From NCBI GenBank assembly GCA_963377175.1, contig CAUJNA010003805.1, forward strand, positions 274,501 to 338,500: a stretch of 64,000 bases of DNA, read 5' to 3'. The DNA is from Effrenium voratum. Lineage: Eukaryota; Sar; Dinophyceae; Suessiales; Symbiodiniaceae. The translations under genes were made by a program, and so were the position numbers. Position 1 is the first letter of the stretch. The number at the start of each line of letters is the position of its first letter. The notes under the pieces are model-generated. The model did not search any database, was not told where the DNA came from, and was given only the letters and a program-made list of their open reading frames with translations. Below, piece after piece: positions 9,869 through 19,053 of this stretch.

Positions 9869-10864
9869 GCCCTTCCGTGTTGGGGTGGTCAACCCCACCC
9901 AGTTGTATGACAAAGTTCACCTCTTGGCTGAATGGAACATTGATGCGTGGGCGCTGTCGGAAACTTCGCATACCTCTGCGCGGCCCTTCGCTCTATCTTC
10001 TCCGATGTCAAGAAGTGTGGAATGCATGTATCTGTGTCTGAGGCTGTGCCGGCTCGTGTTGCTAAACGCGATGGTACTAACTCACTGCGTGGAAGATCCG
10101 CTGGGGTTGCTGTTCTTTCCCGTTGCCCCGTTTTCTCAAATTTGCATCTTGTCAGTGAGTGCATACGCCGCTCTTGTCGGGTGCTCCCATGTGTTTTGCA
10201 GATTGGCCACCTTCCAATTCGTATGGTGACTGTATATTGTCGCCCAGGTTGTGGGAATGAAGTTGTTGCTTTCAATGATACCTTGTTGTCGGCTGCGGTT
10301 GACTTGGTGTCTGCGTTTGAGGGCCCCTGTATTATAGCTGGTGATTTCAATGACCACCTTTCCAAGTTCCAGTCCTTGCAGCGTATCTGGGATTCAGGCT
10401 GGCGTGACCTTGCAGTGGTCATGCAAGAACGTCATGGACTCCAACCTCAGAATACTTGTAAGAATTCCTCCCGGCATAGTTTTGTCTTAGGCAACCCGGC
10501 CTTGCTTCCCCTTGTGTCCACTGTTCAGGTTGAGACCTTTTTGGAGCTGGATGCACACGACCCGATTGTGGTGCAATTGGATGTCCCTCAGTGCATTGGG
10601 TTCGGTATCAAGTTGGTTAGGCCTGCGAACATCACTCCTGGGGACGTGATTCTTTGCCCGGAGACCAAGACTATTGCTGATGAGCATCAATATGCCGACG
10701 TGGCTCTGGCCATACAGCAAGAAGAGAACCTGGACTCTGCCCTTGCCTTGTGGTCTCGCGCTGCAGAGAACTCCCTGTTTGAGTCGCTCACCTTGCCAAC
10801 AATGCTGTGTCTAGGTGTGGGGGATTTCGGTCTGTACGTACCTCCTTGTGCGAACCGCGCTTGA
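9855..10864 (+). pseudogene. LINE ORF2, endonuclease (EEP/APE-type) part, frameshifted
   Basis: The reading starts in one frame (FRVGVVNPTQLYDKV, AEWNIDAWALSETS) and changes near 9985 to a second frame that runs to 10864. Endonuclease/exonuclease/phosphatase features are ALSETSHTSA (the catalytic Glu), GVAVLSRCPVFSN, IIAGDFNDHLSKF and, near the end, LELDAHDPIVVQL (HDPI in place of the usual DHxP). This domain nicks target DNA to prime reverse transcription. The next segment toward the RT (10807-11805) is broken by several more frame changes. One block there, GADAWSIAKLRLLSDAAS, resembles the first RT block. The copy is therefore dead as assembled. Confidence 0.75.
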
Positions 10865-11805
10865 AAGCCGGTCGGCCTGGAGACTTTCAATTGGCTGGTG
10901 ATACCCCCACCTTGATGTGTAGGCAACGACTGCGACAATGTCGTAGGCTTCAGGCTCTCTGCAGACTGGTGTCCAAAGATACGCTTGATGATGCTCAGAT
11001 TGCATGCACTTGGCGTGCCATCCTTACTGCCCCTACATTCAAACCCTCTGTCCCATTGCCTTGCCTGGGCATGCACACTTGGAGCTGCTGAGGAATCTCA
11101 TGTACCAGCACCTCATGACAGTGTCTACTCAGGTTGGGCACGCACGAAGGCAGCGTTTTACCGAGGCTGTTGCCACATCTTTCAGCACGAAAGGTGGACG
11201 TCTTGCCTTTGCGGTTATCCGGGACTCCACACAAGTCCGTGTCTCGTATCCCGTTAAAATTGTTGCCGCAACAGTGGCCTGTGTTGGGTAGGACGGTGGT
11301 GCGTTGTTCCAATGCGCACGACTTTGAGGCCGGAGATTGTCTTGGTGTCCTCGATCATCAAACTGTGAAAGTGATCAGGACCCGCCGAAATGCCTTGGAA
11401 CTCTCGTCCCCAATCCTGCAAGGCTGGTAAATTGTGCAAGATCTGTGCTTTCACCACTCCGGATGATGTGGCCGCCAATTTTTTCAGGGTTGGAACTCCT
11501 TTTGGAAGCGGGATGATTTTCAGCTTGGTGTTCCAGCTGAAGCCATGGCAATTATCCGTAGCCTTCCCTCCTGGAAATCCAGAACTTGTAGCATGCGTGG
11601 TGCTGATGCATGGTCCATTGCCAAGCTTCGTCTTTTGTCCGATGCAGCAAGCCAAACCCTGCTAGATATTTTTCGAGCTGTTGAGCATGGAGGAAAATGG
11701 CCGCCCATTTTGTTGCAATCCTTTGTCATTTTGCTTCGCAAAGTTGAAGGCTCTGTTTCGGCGGATTGTACAGACTGTGGGCGCGTATGCGAACAGCAGT
11801 TCTAG

Positions 11806-14469
11806 TTGATCATTGTGCCAAATTCTCGTTGCCTCCCAAGATTGCCAACTTCAGTAATGTGGACTTACAATAGCTTAGTCTTGCAGGAAGCCAGCGTTGG
11901 AGCCAGACCGGTAGCAGGCTGCGTCTTCGACATTGTGAAAGCTTTCAACTTGCTATGTCGCTCTATTGTTTTTGCCTTGTGCGAACACTTCGGATTTCCC
12001 GCACAGATTCTTCATGCCTGGAAGAGTGCACTCCACTCCCTGGGGAGATCGTTGCTTATTAATGGTTGGATAGGTGGCTTCCAGGTGTCCTCCACAGGTT
12101 ACCCAGAAGGAGATCCACTCAGTATTCTTGCTATGTATGTGATGTCATGGTCAGCTGCTTCCTTTACTATGCGCACTGCGCCCATTCTCTTCAGTTGTTA
12201 CGCTGATAATTGGGAGATTATAGGTGACAGACCGTGCCACGTTGCAAAGGCGGTTGAACTACTTCAGCAGTTTGCTGGTGCCATGCGCCTGTCCTTCGCC
12301 CCTGAAAAATGTTGGTCGTGGGCCTACGGGTCTGATGCTCGTAAACAGGTTGCCGCTATCACTTGGCTGGGAGCTCCCACACCTTGCAAGCATGATGCGG
12401 TGAATCAGACTCTTTACCCGAAAGAAAAAAGTGGCTTTGTGCCTACCGGCAGGCGCTTTCGAGCCAGGCTGGTTAAACAGGGGGTTTGGACCCAGGCTCT
12501 GCATGGTGCCGAAATTATGAAGCTGGGAAAAACGGTTTTTGCAGATTTGCGAACGGCAATGAAAGCTCCACAAGGTGCTAGCCCCTGGCTTGTTGGTGCT
12601 GCGACCACGCTAGGTTGCCTTGATCTCGAGTTTCAAGTTGCAATTAACCGGGTTCTAAATTATCGTAATTTTTGTCGCCACGTTCCCATGTTCGCTGATC
12701 GGTTTGTTCATTCGCTGACCACCCCAAACCCTAAGATGAGCGGTGCTGGTTCACTTCTGCATGCGGACCTCCTCAAACTCGGTTTCGTCCATTGCTTTCG
12801 CGACTCTTTCCAGTGGCAAGGTGTGAAATTGCATTTGAGCACCTCAACCTCGAAACATGTCCGTAGAATCATCGAACTTGCTTGGGGGTGTTACATTGCT
12901 CCCAAAATTGCGCATCGTAAATCGTTGCAGGATTTGCAAAGCATTTGGATCCAATCTGCATCTGTACATGCATCCCTTTCTCAGGAGGAACTTGCATACC
13001 TGTTTGCAGTGCAGGTAGGTGCCAGTTTCACAGCTGATTTCTACCGTCACTGGTCTCCCGACGACAGATGCAAGTTGTGCGGCCAATTTGATTCCCGTGA
13101 GCATCGATTTGCCTCTTGCCCTGCATTGGAATCCGTCCGCAAGGCTCAGTCGGAGCTTTTCACATTGTGGCCGCAGTTGCCTAACATAGCCAAACTTTAT
13201 TGCCTGCAGGAAATTCCTCAAAGTTTGCTTGACATGTTAGCTTTCCTGGACCGGGTTCCATGGCCTGTGATACCGCGTACTGACGTTGTGGAGCCATGGA
13301 TTCTTTTTACAGATGCCAGTGCTTGCTTTCCACAACGACCGTGGTGGAGATTGGCAGCTGCCGCTGTCATCCAGGTGCCTCATTTCGGCAATTCTGCTCA
13401 GTTTGGTGACTGGGAGTTGTTTTGGAAAGGGGCACTCCCTACCAGTAATCAGAATGTGGTTCGTGCGGAGATGTTGGCTGGATACGTTGCCTTTTCAGCC
13501 GCTAGTAAGGCCAGCGTGTATAGCGATTGCAAGGTGTTTGTTGATGGAGCTCAGGCCATTCTTGACCATCTACACCGCGGTGCCCCGTGCCCAACCTTTC
13601 GCCAAAATGTTGACTTGTGGTGCATGATTTATGGTGCGGCGAAAGGTTTGTCCCCTGGTAGCTCAGTGCACTGGGTTAAGGGACATGTCAATTGGCGCAC
13701 GTGCACTGGAAAGTCACAATGGCAAGCTTTGTATAATGACATCGTTGATGCAGCTGCCAAAAAAGCATTGCGCGAGTGGCGTGAAGCTTTTCATCCGCGC
13801 AAGACTTTTGTTGACGAAGCTGGTGGGTGTGTCCGTAGCTATACATTGCTGGTTAAGTACCACTTGCAAGTTGCCAAGCATGTCAGTAATGCTGATCCAG
13901 TTGCTACCTCCACCGCGGAGCCTGTGCGTCAAAACTGGAATTACTTGTCCCTGCAAGGATTGCCACCCTGGACAACCTTCCAGATCCCTGGCTTGGAGCT
14001 TCGTTGCCCACGGTTGATGCTTGACTATGTCCGCATGCTGGCGGCTTGGTGTATTTCCCTAAAGTGGGTACCGCACACGTCCGTGCCGAGCCTGTCTGAT
14101 ACTTCATGGATTGAAGTCTTCTGGCACGCCGCTTTTGACAGGAAGTGTCGTCCGCCTTTGCTTGTCAATAAACTTTGGTGTCACGAGAGCCGTAACCCAG
14201 AGGTGAGACTTATACCTAGAAATACGCTTGCTGATTTTCGCTGTTTCAAGAGACATCTGTTTGCCTTGGATAAGCTTGTTGGCCCGGTGCTGCCTTGTGG
14301 TAGGCTGACTTCTTGTGCGAGTCCACGCACTTTTGGCTGCCCCATTAAACTTGCTGGCATTAATATGCGTATTTCACGTGATAGCACTGGCAGTATGCTT
14401 GACTTCATCAGTGCTGTGCAAGGCGCTCGCAACATTCACTCTATGCCTGTGCCGACTTTGCATGTGTGA
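11806..14469 (+). CDS. LINE ORF2, reverse transcriptase / zinc finger / RNase H part
   Basis: This is an open stretch of 887 residues, without a credible independent start. RT blocks are CVFDIVKAFNLL (block A), STGYPEGDPLSILAM (block B) and FSCYADNWEII (block C, where YADN replaces the usual YADD). A CCHC-type finger, CKLCGQFDSREHRFASC, follows near residue 420. RNase H follows at about 500-650: WILFTDASACF, VVRAEMLAGYVAF, VYSDCKVFVDGAQA and HWVKGHVNW. This order matches RNase H-bearing LINE clades. Between the stop and 14700 lies a GC-rich 3' tail with no ORF. Confidence 0.85.
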   Translation: MIIVPNSRCLPRLPTSVMWTYNSLVLQEASVGARPVAGCVFDIVKAFNLLCRSIVFALCEHFGFPAQILHAWKSALHSLGRSLLINGWIGGFQVSSTGYPEGDPLSILAMYVMSWSAASFTMRTAPILFSCYADNWEIIGDRPCHVAKAVELLQQFAGAMRLSFAPEKCWSWAYGSDARKQVAAITWLGAPTPCKHDAVNQTLYPKEKSGFVPTGRRFRARLVKQGVWTQALHGAEIMKLGKTVFADLRTAMKAPQGASPWLVGAATTLGCLDLEFQVAINRVLNYRNFCRHVPMFADRFVHSLTTPNPKMSGAGSLLHADLLKLGFVHCFRDSFQWQGVKLHLSTSTSKHVRRIIELAWGCYIAPKIAHRKSLQDLQSIWIQSASVHASLSQEELAYLFAVQVGASFTADFYRHWSPDDRCKLCGQFDSREHRFASCPALESVRKAQSELFTLWPQLPNIAKLYCLQEIPQSLLDMLAFLDRVPWPVIPRTDVVEPWILFTDASACFPQRPWWRLAAAAVIQVPHFGNSAQFGDWELFWKGALPTSNQNVVRAEMLAGYVAFSAASKASVYSDCKVFVDGAQAILDHLHRGAPCPTFRQNVDLWCMIYGAAKGLSPGSSVHWVKGHVNWRTCTGKSQWQALYNDIVDAAAKKALREWREAFHPRKTFVDEAGGCVRSYTLLVKYHLQVAKHVSNADPVATSTAEPVRQNWNYLSLQGLPPWTTFQIPGLELRCPRLMLDYVRMLAAWCISLKWVPHTSVPSLSDTSWIEVFWHAAFDRKCRPPLLVNKLWCHESRNPEVRLIPRNTLADFRCFKRHLFALDKLVGPVLPCGRLTSCASPRTFGCPIKLAGINMRISRDSTGSMLDFISAVQGARNIHSMPVPTLHV

Positions 14470-15055
14470 TGTGTGGGTTTTTGTTTTGGTGGTGGCTGGT
14501 CTGTTTGGGTTCCCCTGTTTCCGTTACAGGACCCCGGGTTTTTCGCCTCTACTGTGAATAGCGCTGGAGGCTGGGGTTGTTTCGTTAATATCCGAAACCT
14601 TCTTGGCTCGTTTTTAACTGGCCAAGTGGGCGCTACGACAGTGGCACGCGGGAATAAAAAAGTCAGCTTTGAAGTTGGGTGTGTTGCGTTGTTGTCTGCT
14701 TTCTTTTTTTGGGGGGCGGGGGCAAGTTAGCTTCCAGGGCTGCAAGGGAGGCAAGTCAGCTTCCGAAATGATGTAAGTCAGCTTTGGAGTTGTGTGTGTC
14801 GTCGCCGTATTTTGCGGGGAATGGAGGCAAGTTAGCTTTCGGAGGGGCAAAGGGGGAATGATGTAAGTCAGCTTTGGAGTTGGGTGTGTTGCTGTTGTTG
14901 TCTGCTTTCTTTTTTTTGGGGGGGGGCGGGGAAGTCTGCTTCAGGGGTGCAAAGGAAGGGGGGCAAGTTAGCTTTGTGTTGCTGTTGTTATCTACTTCCT
15001 TTTTTTGGGGGCGGGAAGGCAAGTCAGCTTCCGGGGGTGCGGAAGGGGCGCAGAG

Positions 15056-15202
15056 CACTTTTCTTTGCAAAGCACGCTTCTTTGCAGAGCACACACTTCT
15101 TTGCAGAGCACGCTTCTTTGCAAAGCACACTTCTTTGCAGAGCACGCTTCTTGCAGCACACTTCTTTGCAGAGCATACTTCTTTGCAGAGCACACGCGCA
15201 CT
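15056..15202. repeat. Tandem repeat CTTCTTTGCAGAGCACA
   Basis: About eight to nine imperfect units of 17-18 bp, alternating GCAGAGCACAC and GCAAAGCACGC. The strand-opposite ORFs rich in Leu-Cys-Lys-Glu are products of this repeat, not genes. Confidence 0.85.
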
Positions 15203-15283
15203 TTCTCAAAACTGAATTTTTTCCCCAAAAAGGGGCTTTAGCAGGCTCCGGGAATTCCCCCCAGCCTGCGCAATGTCTGAAGA

Positions 15284-16009
15284 TCAAATCTGTTTTTTTT
15301 CAAAAGAAGGCAAGTTGAGGGTCCTGGGCCTTGGAGGCGCCAGAAAGTCGTCCAACTGCCTTACAGCTGCCGGCTTGCGCCGTCTTGTCAGCCGGCCCGC
15401 CGCTGGTCTTCCTCCTCCGTGCTCCGGACGGTCATGGAGTCCACGTTCGTCGGCGCTCGGAAGGCGTCCGCCTCCGCAGCCTTGACGCGCCGGTCTGTAA
15501 GGTCCTTGTTGTGCTGGAACTTGTCGACGTTGTCCTGCAGCAGTTGGTGGCCGGCTCCACGTCCTCGGGCGCGCCGTACACCGTATTGTGCGGCCGGCCC
15601 GCTCCAAGTGGTCGCTCCACAGCCCCTTGCGCGCCACCCTTGTGGCCAGGCCCTTCTTCAGCGTCTGGATGCCCCGGTCCACCACGGCGTGGCGTTGCGA
15701 TCCTCGGGCCGCTTCGTCCGGTGCACGGCTTCCTCGGGCAGCGCGTGGCAAACTCGTTGCCGGTCTGTCGTGACCACAAAGTTCTTGTCGTCCCCCGTCA
15801 GGTCCCGCGCGGTGCGCTTGCGACCGTCTCGGCGTTCTGCAGAGCTCCCGGGTGAAGACGTCCATCACCACCTGCGCCCGGTCGTTCGGCGCAGAAGACG
15901 GCGAAGGGAGAATAGCGGGCAAGTCAGCTTGGAGTTGGAAACTGTTGCTGTTGTTGCCTGCTTTCTTTTTTTGGGGGGGGCGGGGGCAAGTCAGCTTCCG
16001 GGGCTGCAA
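15284..16009 (-). pseudogene. GC-rich remnant resembling a DDE (retroviral-type) integrase
   Basis: Minus-strand readings in two frames contain integrase-like blocks in order: QVVMDVFTRE (compare DIFTRYSTV in the PLV integrase), TGNEFA, DRGIQTLKKGLATRVARK and PEDVEPATN. The order fits the catalytic core and the conserved tail after the catalytic Glu. Several frame changes and stops separate them. Inference: a decayed integrase gene from a GC-rich polinton-like element. The similarity was judged by eye and a weaker alternative is a Ty3-type integrase. Confidence 0.4.
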
Positions 16010-16140
16010 AAGGGGAAGGGGGGCAAGTCAGCTTTGGAGTTGTGTGTGTTGTCGCCGTCTGCGGAGAATGAAGGCAAGTCAGCTTCCGGGGGGCAAAGGG
16101 GAATGATGCAAGGCAGCTTTGGAGGAATGTGTGTCGTCGC

Positions 16141-16600
16141 TTGATTTTGCATGGCATAATTTTGCATGTTGTGGCATTGCTTGGCATGTATCCCCCAAAC
16201 CCCAAAGTTTTTTTTTATCAGGCTGCCGTGCGTGGCAATTCTGGTCTGGCGCGGGAAAATCTTCAAGCAGGCGTCAAACGCCAAACAGACGTTTTTTTCA
16301 CCCGCCTTCCAGTCCACCGTTCCAGCCTTGCAATTTCCGTCTTTCTCTGAGAAAGCTTCTTGCCCGCAAGCTTGCATCCGAAACCGTAGTTGCGGCGCGT
16401 CCGACTGGTAGCCACTTTGGTTTGCAAATTCGCAAGTCTGCATAAGAGAGGCAACTTGTATTGTTTTGCCATGGCAAAATAAAGGTCGGCTTGCGTTGCT
16501 CGCTTTCTGTCACAGCCTTTAAAGTTTGAGCCTTAAGAACGCATGGCTAAGAACGTCGTCGGTTTTTTTTACAAGCGCAAAAGCGACGGGGGCAGTGCCA
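16141..16600. repeat. Large inverted repeat, left arm (partner about 21740-22260)
   Basis: This holds GCATGGCATAATTTTGCATG, CCCCCAAACCCCAAAG plus a T-run, TATCAGGCTG and TTGCTCGCTTTCTGTCACAGCC. The same blocks recur in reverse order and complement at 21740-22260. Tandem CCAGGAAG-type repeats lie just inside each arm (16600-17240 and 21560-21740). Together the arms enclose about 4-5 kb of decayed sequence. Confidence 0.7.
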
Positions 16601-17240
16601 GAAAGTGTGCTCTGCCAGGAAGGGAGGCAAGTTAGCTTGGGTGTGTAAAGGGGAAGAGTTAGATTCTGTCAGGAAGCAAGCTCTGCCAGAAAGGAATTCT
16701 GCCAGGAAGCGGACTCTGCCAGAAAGGAATTTTGTGAGAAATTGCTCTGAAGGAATTTTGTTAGGAAGGAATTCGCCAGGAAGCGGGCTCTGCCAGGAAA
16801 TGGACTGTGCTAGAAAGAGGCTGTGCCGGGAAGGAATTTTGTCAGAAAGGAATTTTGTTAGAAAGCGGGCTCTGCCAGGAAGCGGGCTCTGCCAGGAAGG
16901 AATTTTGTCAGAAAGGAATTCTGTTAGGAAGCAGGCTCTGCCAGGAAGGAATTCTGCCAGGAAGCGGGCGGAATTTTGTGAGGAAGGAATTTAGAAAGCG
17001 GACTCTGCCAGGAAGAAATTTTGTCAGAAAGGAATTCTGCCAGGAAGCGGGCTCTGCCAGGAAATGGGCTGTGCCAGGAAGAGACTCTGCCGGGAAGGAA
17101 TCAGAAAGGAATTTTGTCAGGAAGCGGGCTCTGTCAGAAAGCGGGCTTTGCCAGGAAGGAATTTTGTCAGAAAGGAATTGCTCTGCCAGGAAATGGGCTG
17201 TGCCAGAAAGAGGCTCTGCCGGAAGTGTGCTCTGCCAGGA
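16600..17240. repeat. Tandem repeat array CTCTGCCAGGAAGCGGG / GGAATTTTGTCAGAAA
   Basis: About 30 short units of 15-17 bp alternate between CTCTGCCAGGAAGCGGG-like and AAGGAATTTTGTCAG-like forms. A shorter array of the same units in inverse orientation occupies 21560-21740. The long ORF across it (Ala-Arg-Lys and Gly-Leu-Cys-Gln rich) is repeat-derived. Confidence 0.85.
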
Positions 17241-17522
17241 AGGGGGAGTCAGCTTTGGAGTTGTGTGTGATGTTGTCGTCTTCTTTTGGGCGGGGGGCAA
17301 GTCGGTTGCGGGGCTGCAAAGGGGGAATGGGGGCAAGTCAGCTTTGGGGTTGGGTGTGTTGCTGTTGTCGTCTGCTTTCTTTTTTTGGGGGGGGCGGGGG
17401 GCAAGTCAGCTTCCGGGGCTGCGAAGGGGGAAGGGAGGCAAGTCAGCTTCCGGGGCTGCAAAATCATGCCATGCAAAAACAAGCAAAATCATGCCATGCC
17501 ATGCAAAAACCGTGCAAACAGG

Positions 17523-17566
17523 CTATTCTCCCAGGCCATACGTGCGCGTACGGCCTGGGAGAATAG
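17523..17566. other. 44-bp near-perfect hairpin
   Basis: Arms CTATTCTCCCAGGCC (17523-17537) and GGCCTGGGAGAATAG (17552-17566) are exactly complementary, and the centre (TACG...CGTA) pairs further with one mismatch. Degraded versions with the TATTCTCCC core occur at 17589-17625 and 22333-22375, each at the edge of GC-rich coding debris. It could be a transcription terminator or a mobile-element end. Confidence 0.75.
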
Positions 17567-17602
17567 AAATTGGAAGACAAAAACCGTGTAAAAGGCTACT
17601 CT

Positions 17603-18330
17603 CCCCTAACTTGCACAGAGGGGAGACGCTCCTGCGCCAGCGCATGAGGGGCCTGAGCGTGAGCTTCCAGCTGCGCGTGCTGCCAAGCGCCTTTGAGGAC
17701 AAGCTTCGACGCCATGCTGCGCCACAACTGAAGTTGCATCTCCGCCAAGGAGGTGCAAGAGTTCTGCGTGTGGCGCAACGCGCCAATGCGCGTGCTGGGC
17801 TTGCAGGTGACCCGGCGGCCTTTGACGGGCGCGTGAAGCGGGTGCCGGGGCAAGGCGCAGAGTGCGGCTGCAGGCTGACAGCCGGCGCCTGCAAGCTGGT
17901 GTGACAGACCTTTGCGGGCAGCGCGCAAACTCTGCAGGTGCTGTGCGGCGACTGCCACAGCAAGAAACACTGAGGGAGAGAGCGCAGTCCACCAGCTTAA
18001 GAGCCGAGAGGCGCCCGGCGTTGGAGCGCTGGCCAACGCCCCTTCTTCCGCCGATCTTGTGCCCGGGCGTTGAGCCCGTGGAGGGTGCTGCCGGACCTGG
18101 GCTTTGTGGAGATGCTGTGACGCGGGCAGTCCTGCCTTAATTTGTTGCCGTACGTGGGGCCCGGCTAGACCGGCGTGCAGGCGCGCAGCAGCAGCTGGAC
18201 GGCGCGGGCGCGGACTTCTCCCAGGCCTTCGCCTACAAGGGAGCACGGTGCCACATGCTGGAGCCGGCTAGGCCGCCTTTGCGGTTGTGGAGGGTAAGGC
18301 CATGGCCGGGTGGCCCGCAGCAGCTCCTGG
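17603..18330 (+). pseudogene. GC-rich viral-type remnant with HNH/zinc-like tail
   Basis: In-frame pieces on the plus strand include FQLRVLPSAFEDKLRR, then LQVLCGDCHSKK near 17930 (a C-x2-C-H cluster of the HNH type), then ALERW and LLPPILCPGVEP in shifted frames up to about 18140. The PLV replication protein at 44745-45617 also ends in an HNH-type Cys cluster. Inference: a fragment of the equivalent gene of a GC-rich relative, with stops and frame changes throughout. The stretch 18330-18760 holds no supported gene. Confidence 0.3.
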
Positions 18331-18761
18331 TTCTTCAGCCGAGGGGCCGGTTAAGAGCTGGAGCCGGACCTTGGGGCACCTAAGCCCCGAGAACCTGACA
18401 GGAGTGGGCAACGACAACGGGAAGAGGCAAAGGGCGGCTCCAAAGTGAAACTGTCAGGCACGTGCACAACACACCATGGGACTGTGCACCACACTCCGAG
18501 GCCCGGACGGAAGAGGAAGAAGATGACCTGGCGGCAGGCGATGCGACACACGCACAGGGAAAAACCGACCCTTAAGAAAAGGGGGAGAAATGAAAGCCAA
18601 GTCACACTGACGGCCTGAGGACATGAACACTGAGGGCCTAACGAACATGCGCCTGAGCAACGCACGAGAGCCGGAAAGGGCAACGGCTGCGGAAAAACGA
18701 CTCCGAACGACAACGCGCAACACGGCAAGGGAAAACCGAGTCCGAGAAAATCGAAGTCCGA

Positions 18762-18873
18762 GAGAAAATCTAAGGCCCTGAAATTGGAAGGAAAGGAAAG
18801 GTTTGAGCCTCAAGCTGCAACTCAACAGTTAAGGGCACCAGTATAACGGCGCGAGTGCAAGCACTAGCAATCC
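18762..18873. repeat. 112-bp repeat, inverse copy of 56528-56639
   Basis: From GAGAAAATCTAAGGCC to AGTGCAAGCACTAGCAATCC this is the reverse complement of 56528-56639, with one mismatch in 112 bases. The distant copy belongs to the 3' terminal region of the second tyrosine-recombinase retroelement, so this is probably a terminal scrap of the same family. Its high identity suggests recent movement. Confidence 0.9.
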
Positions 18874-18920
18874 AAGGACCCAAATCACTCAAAGCGGTGC
18901 CTTCGGCGCGAATTCTCATC

Positions 18921-19053
18921 TGCCACTTTCTTAGTAGCACATCGTAACGGCTCATGCACAAATTGGACCAATTCACTTCACGCGGCGCCTTTTGCACCAG
19001 TTCCTAAATGCCACTTTCTTCGCAGCACATTGTAACGGCTCATGCACGAATTG
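18921..19053. repeat. Short direct duplication at the 3' end of the LINE fragment
   Basis: A 45-bp segment beginning TGCCACTTTCTT (18921-18965) is repeated at 19009-19053, 88 bp away, with a few changes. On the minus strand it encodes the last conserved residues (QFVHEPL) of the LINE ORF twice, once before and once after the stop. Confidence 0.7.

Larger units (their letters stand above)
14695..17465. repeat. Dispersed short repeat GGCAAGTCAGCTT
   Basis: About 18 copies of GGCAAGT(C/T)AGCTT, usually followed by TCCGGGG or TGGAGTTG, occur at 14733-15040, 15917-16115, 16626 and 17297-17455, interleaved with G-runs and TGTTGCTGTTGT blocks. Apparent ORFs across this stretch are repeat translations with no family resemblance. 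Between the copies lie the viral-type remnant at 15284-16009 and the tandem repeats described separately. Confidence 0.8.

Noticed and set aside
14756..15318. CRISPR-like array at the 17-18-bp GCAGAGCACAC repeats
   Set aside because: Units are contiguous without unique spacers; it is a simple tandem repeat in eukaryotic sequence.
16605..17904. 365-residue ORF rich in Gly-Leu-Cys-Gln and Ala-Arg-Lys units
   Set aside because: It runs through short tandem repeats and then into an unrelated GC-rich remnant; not a single gene.
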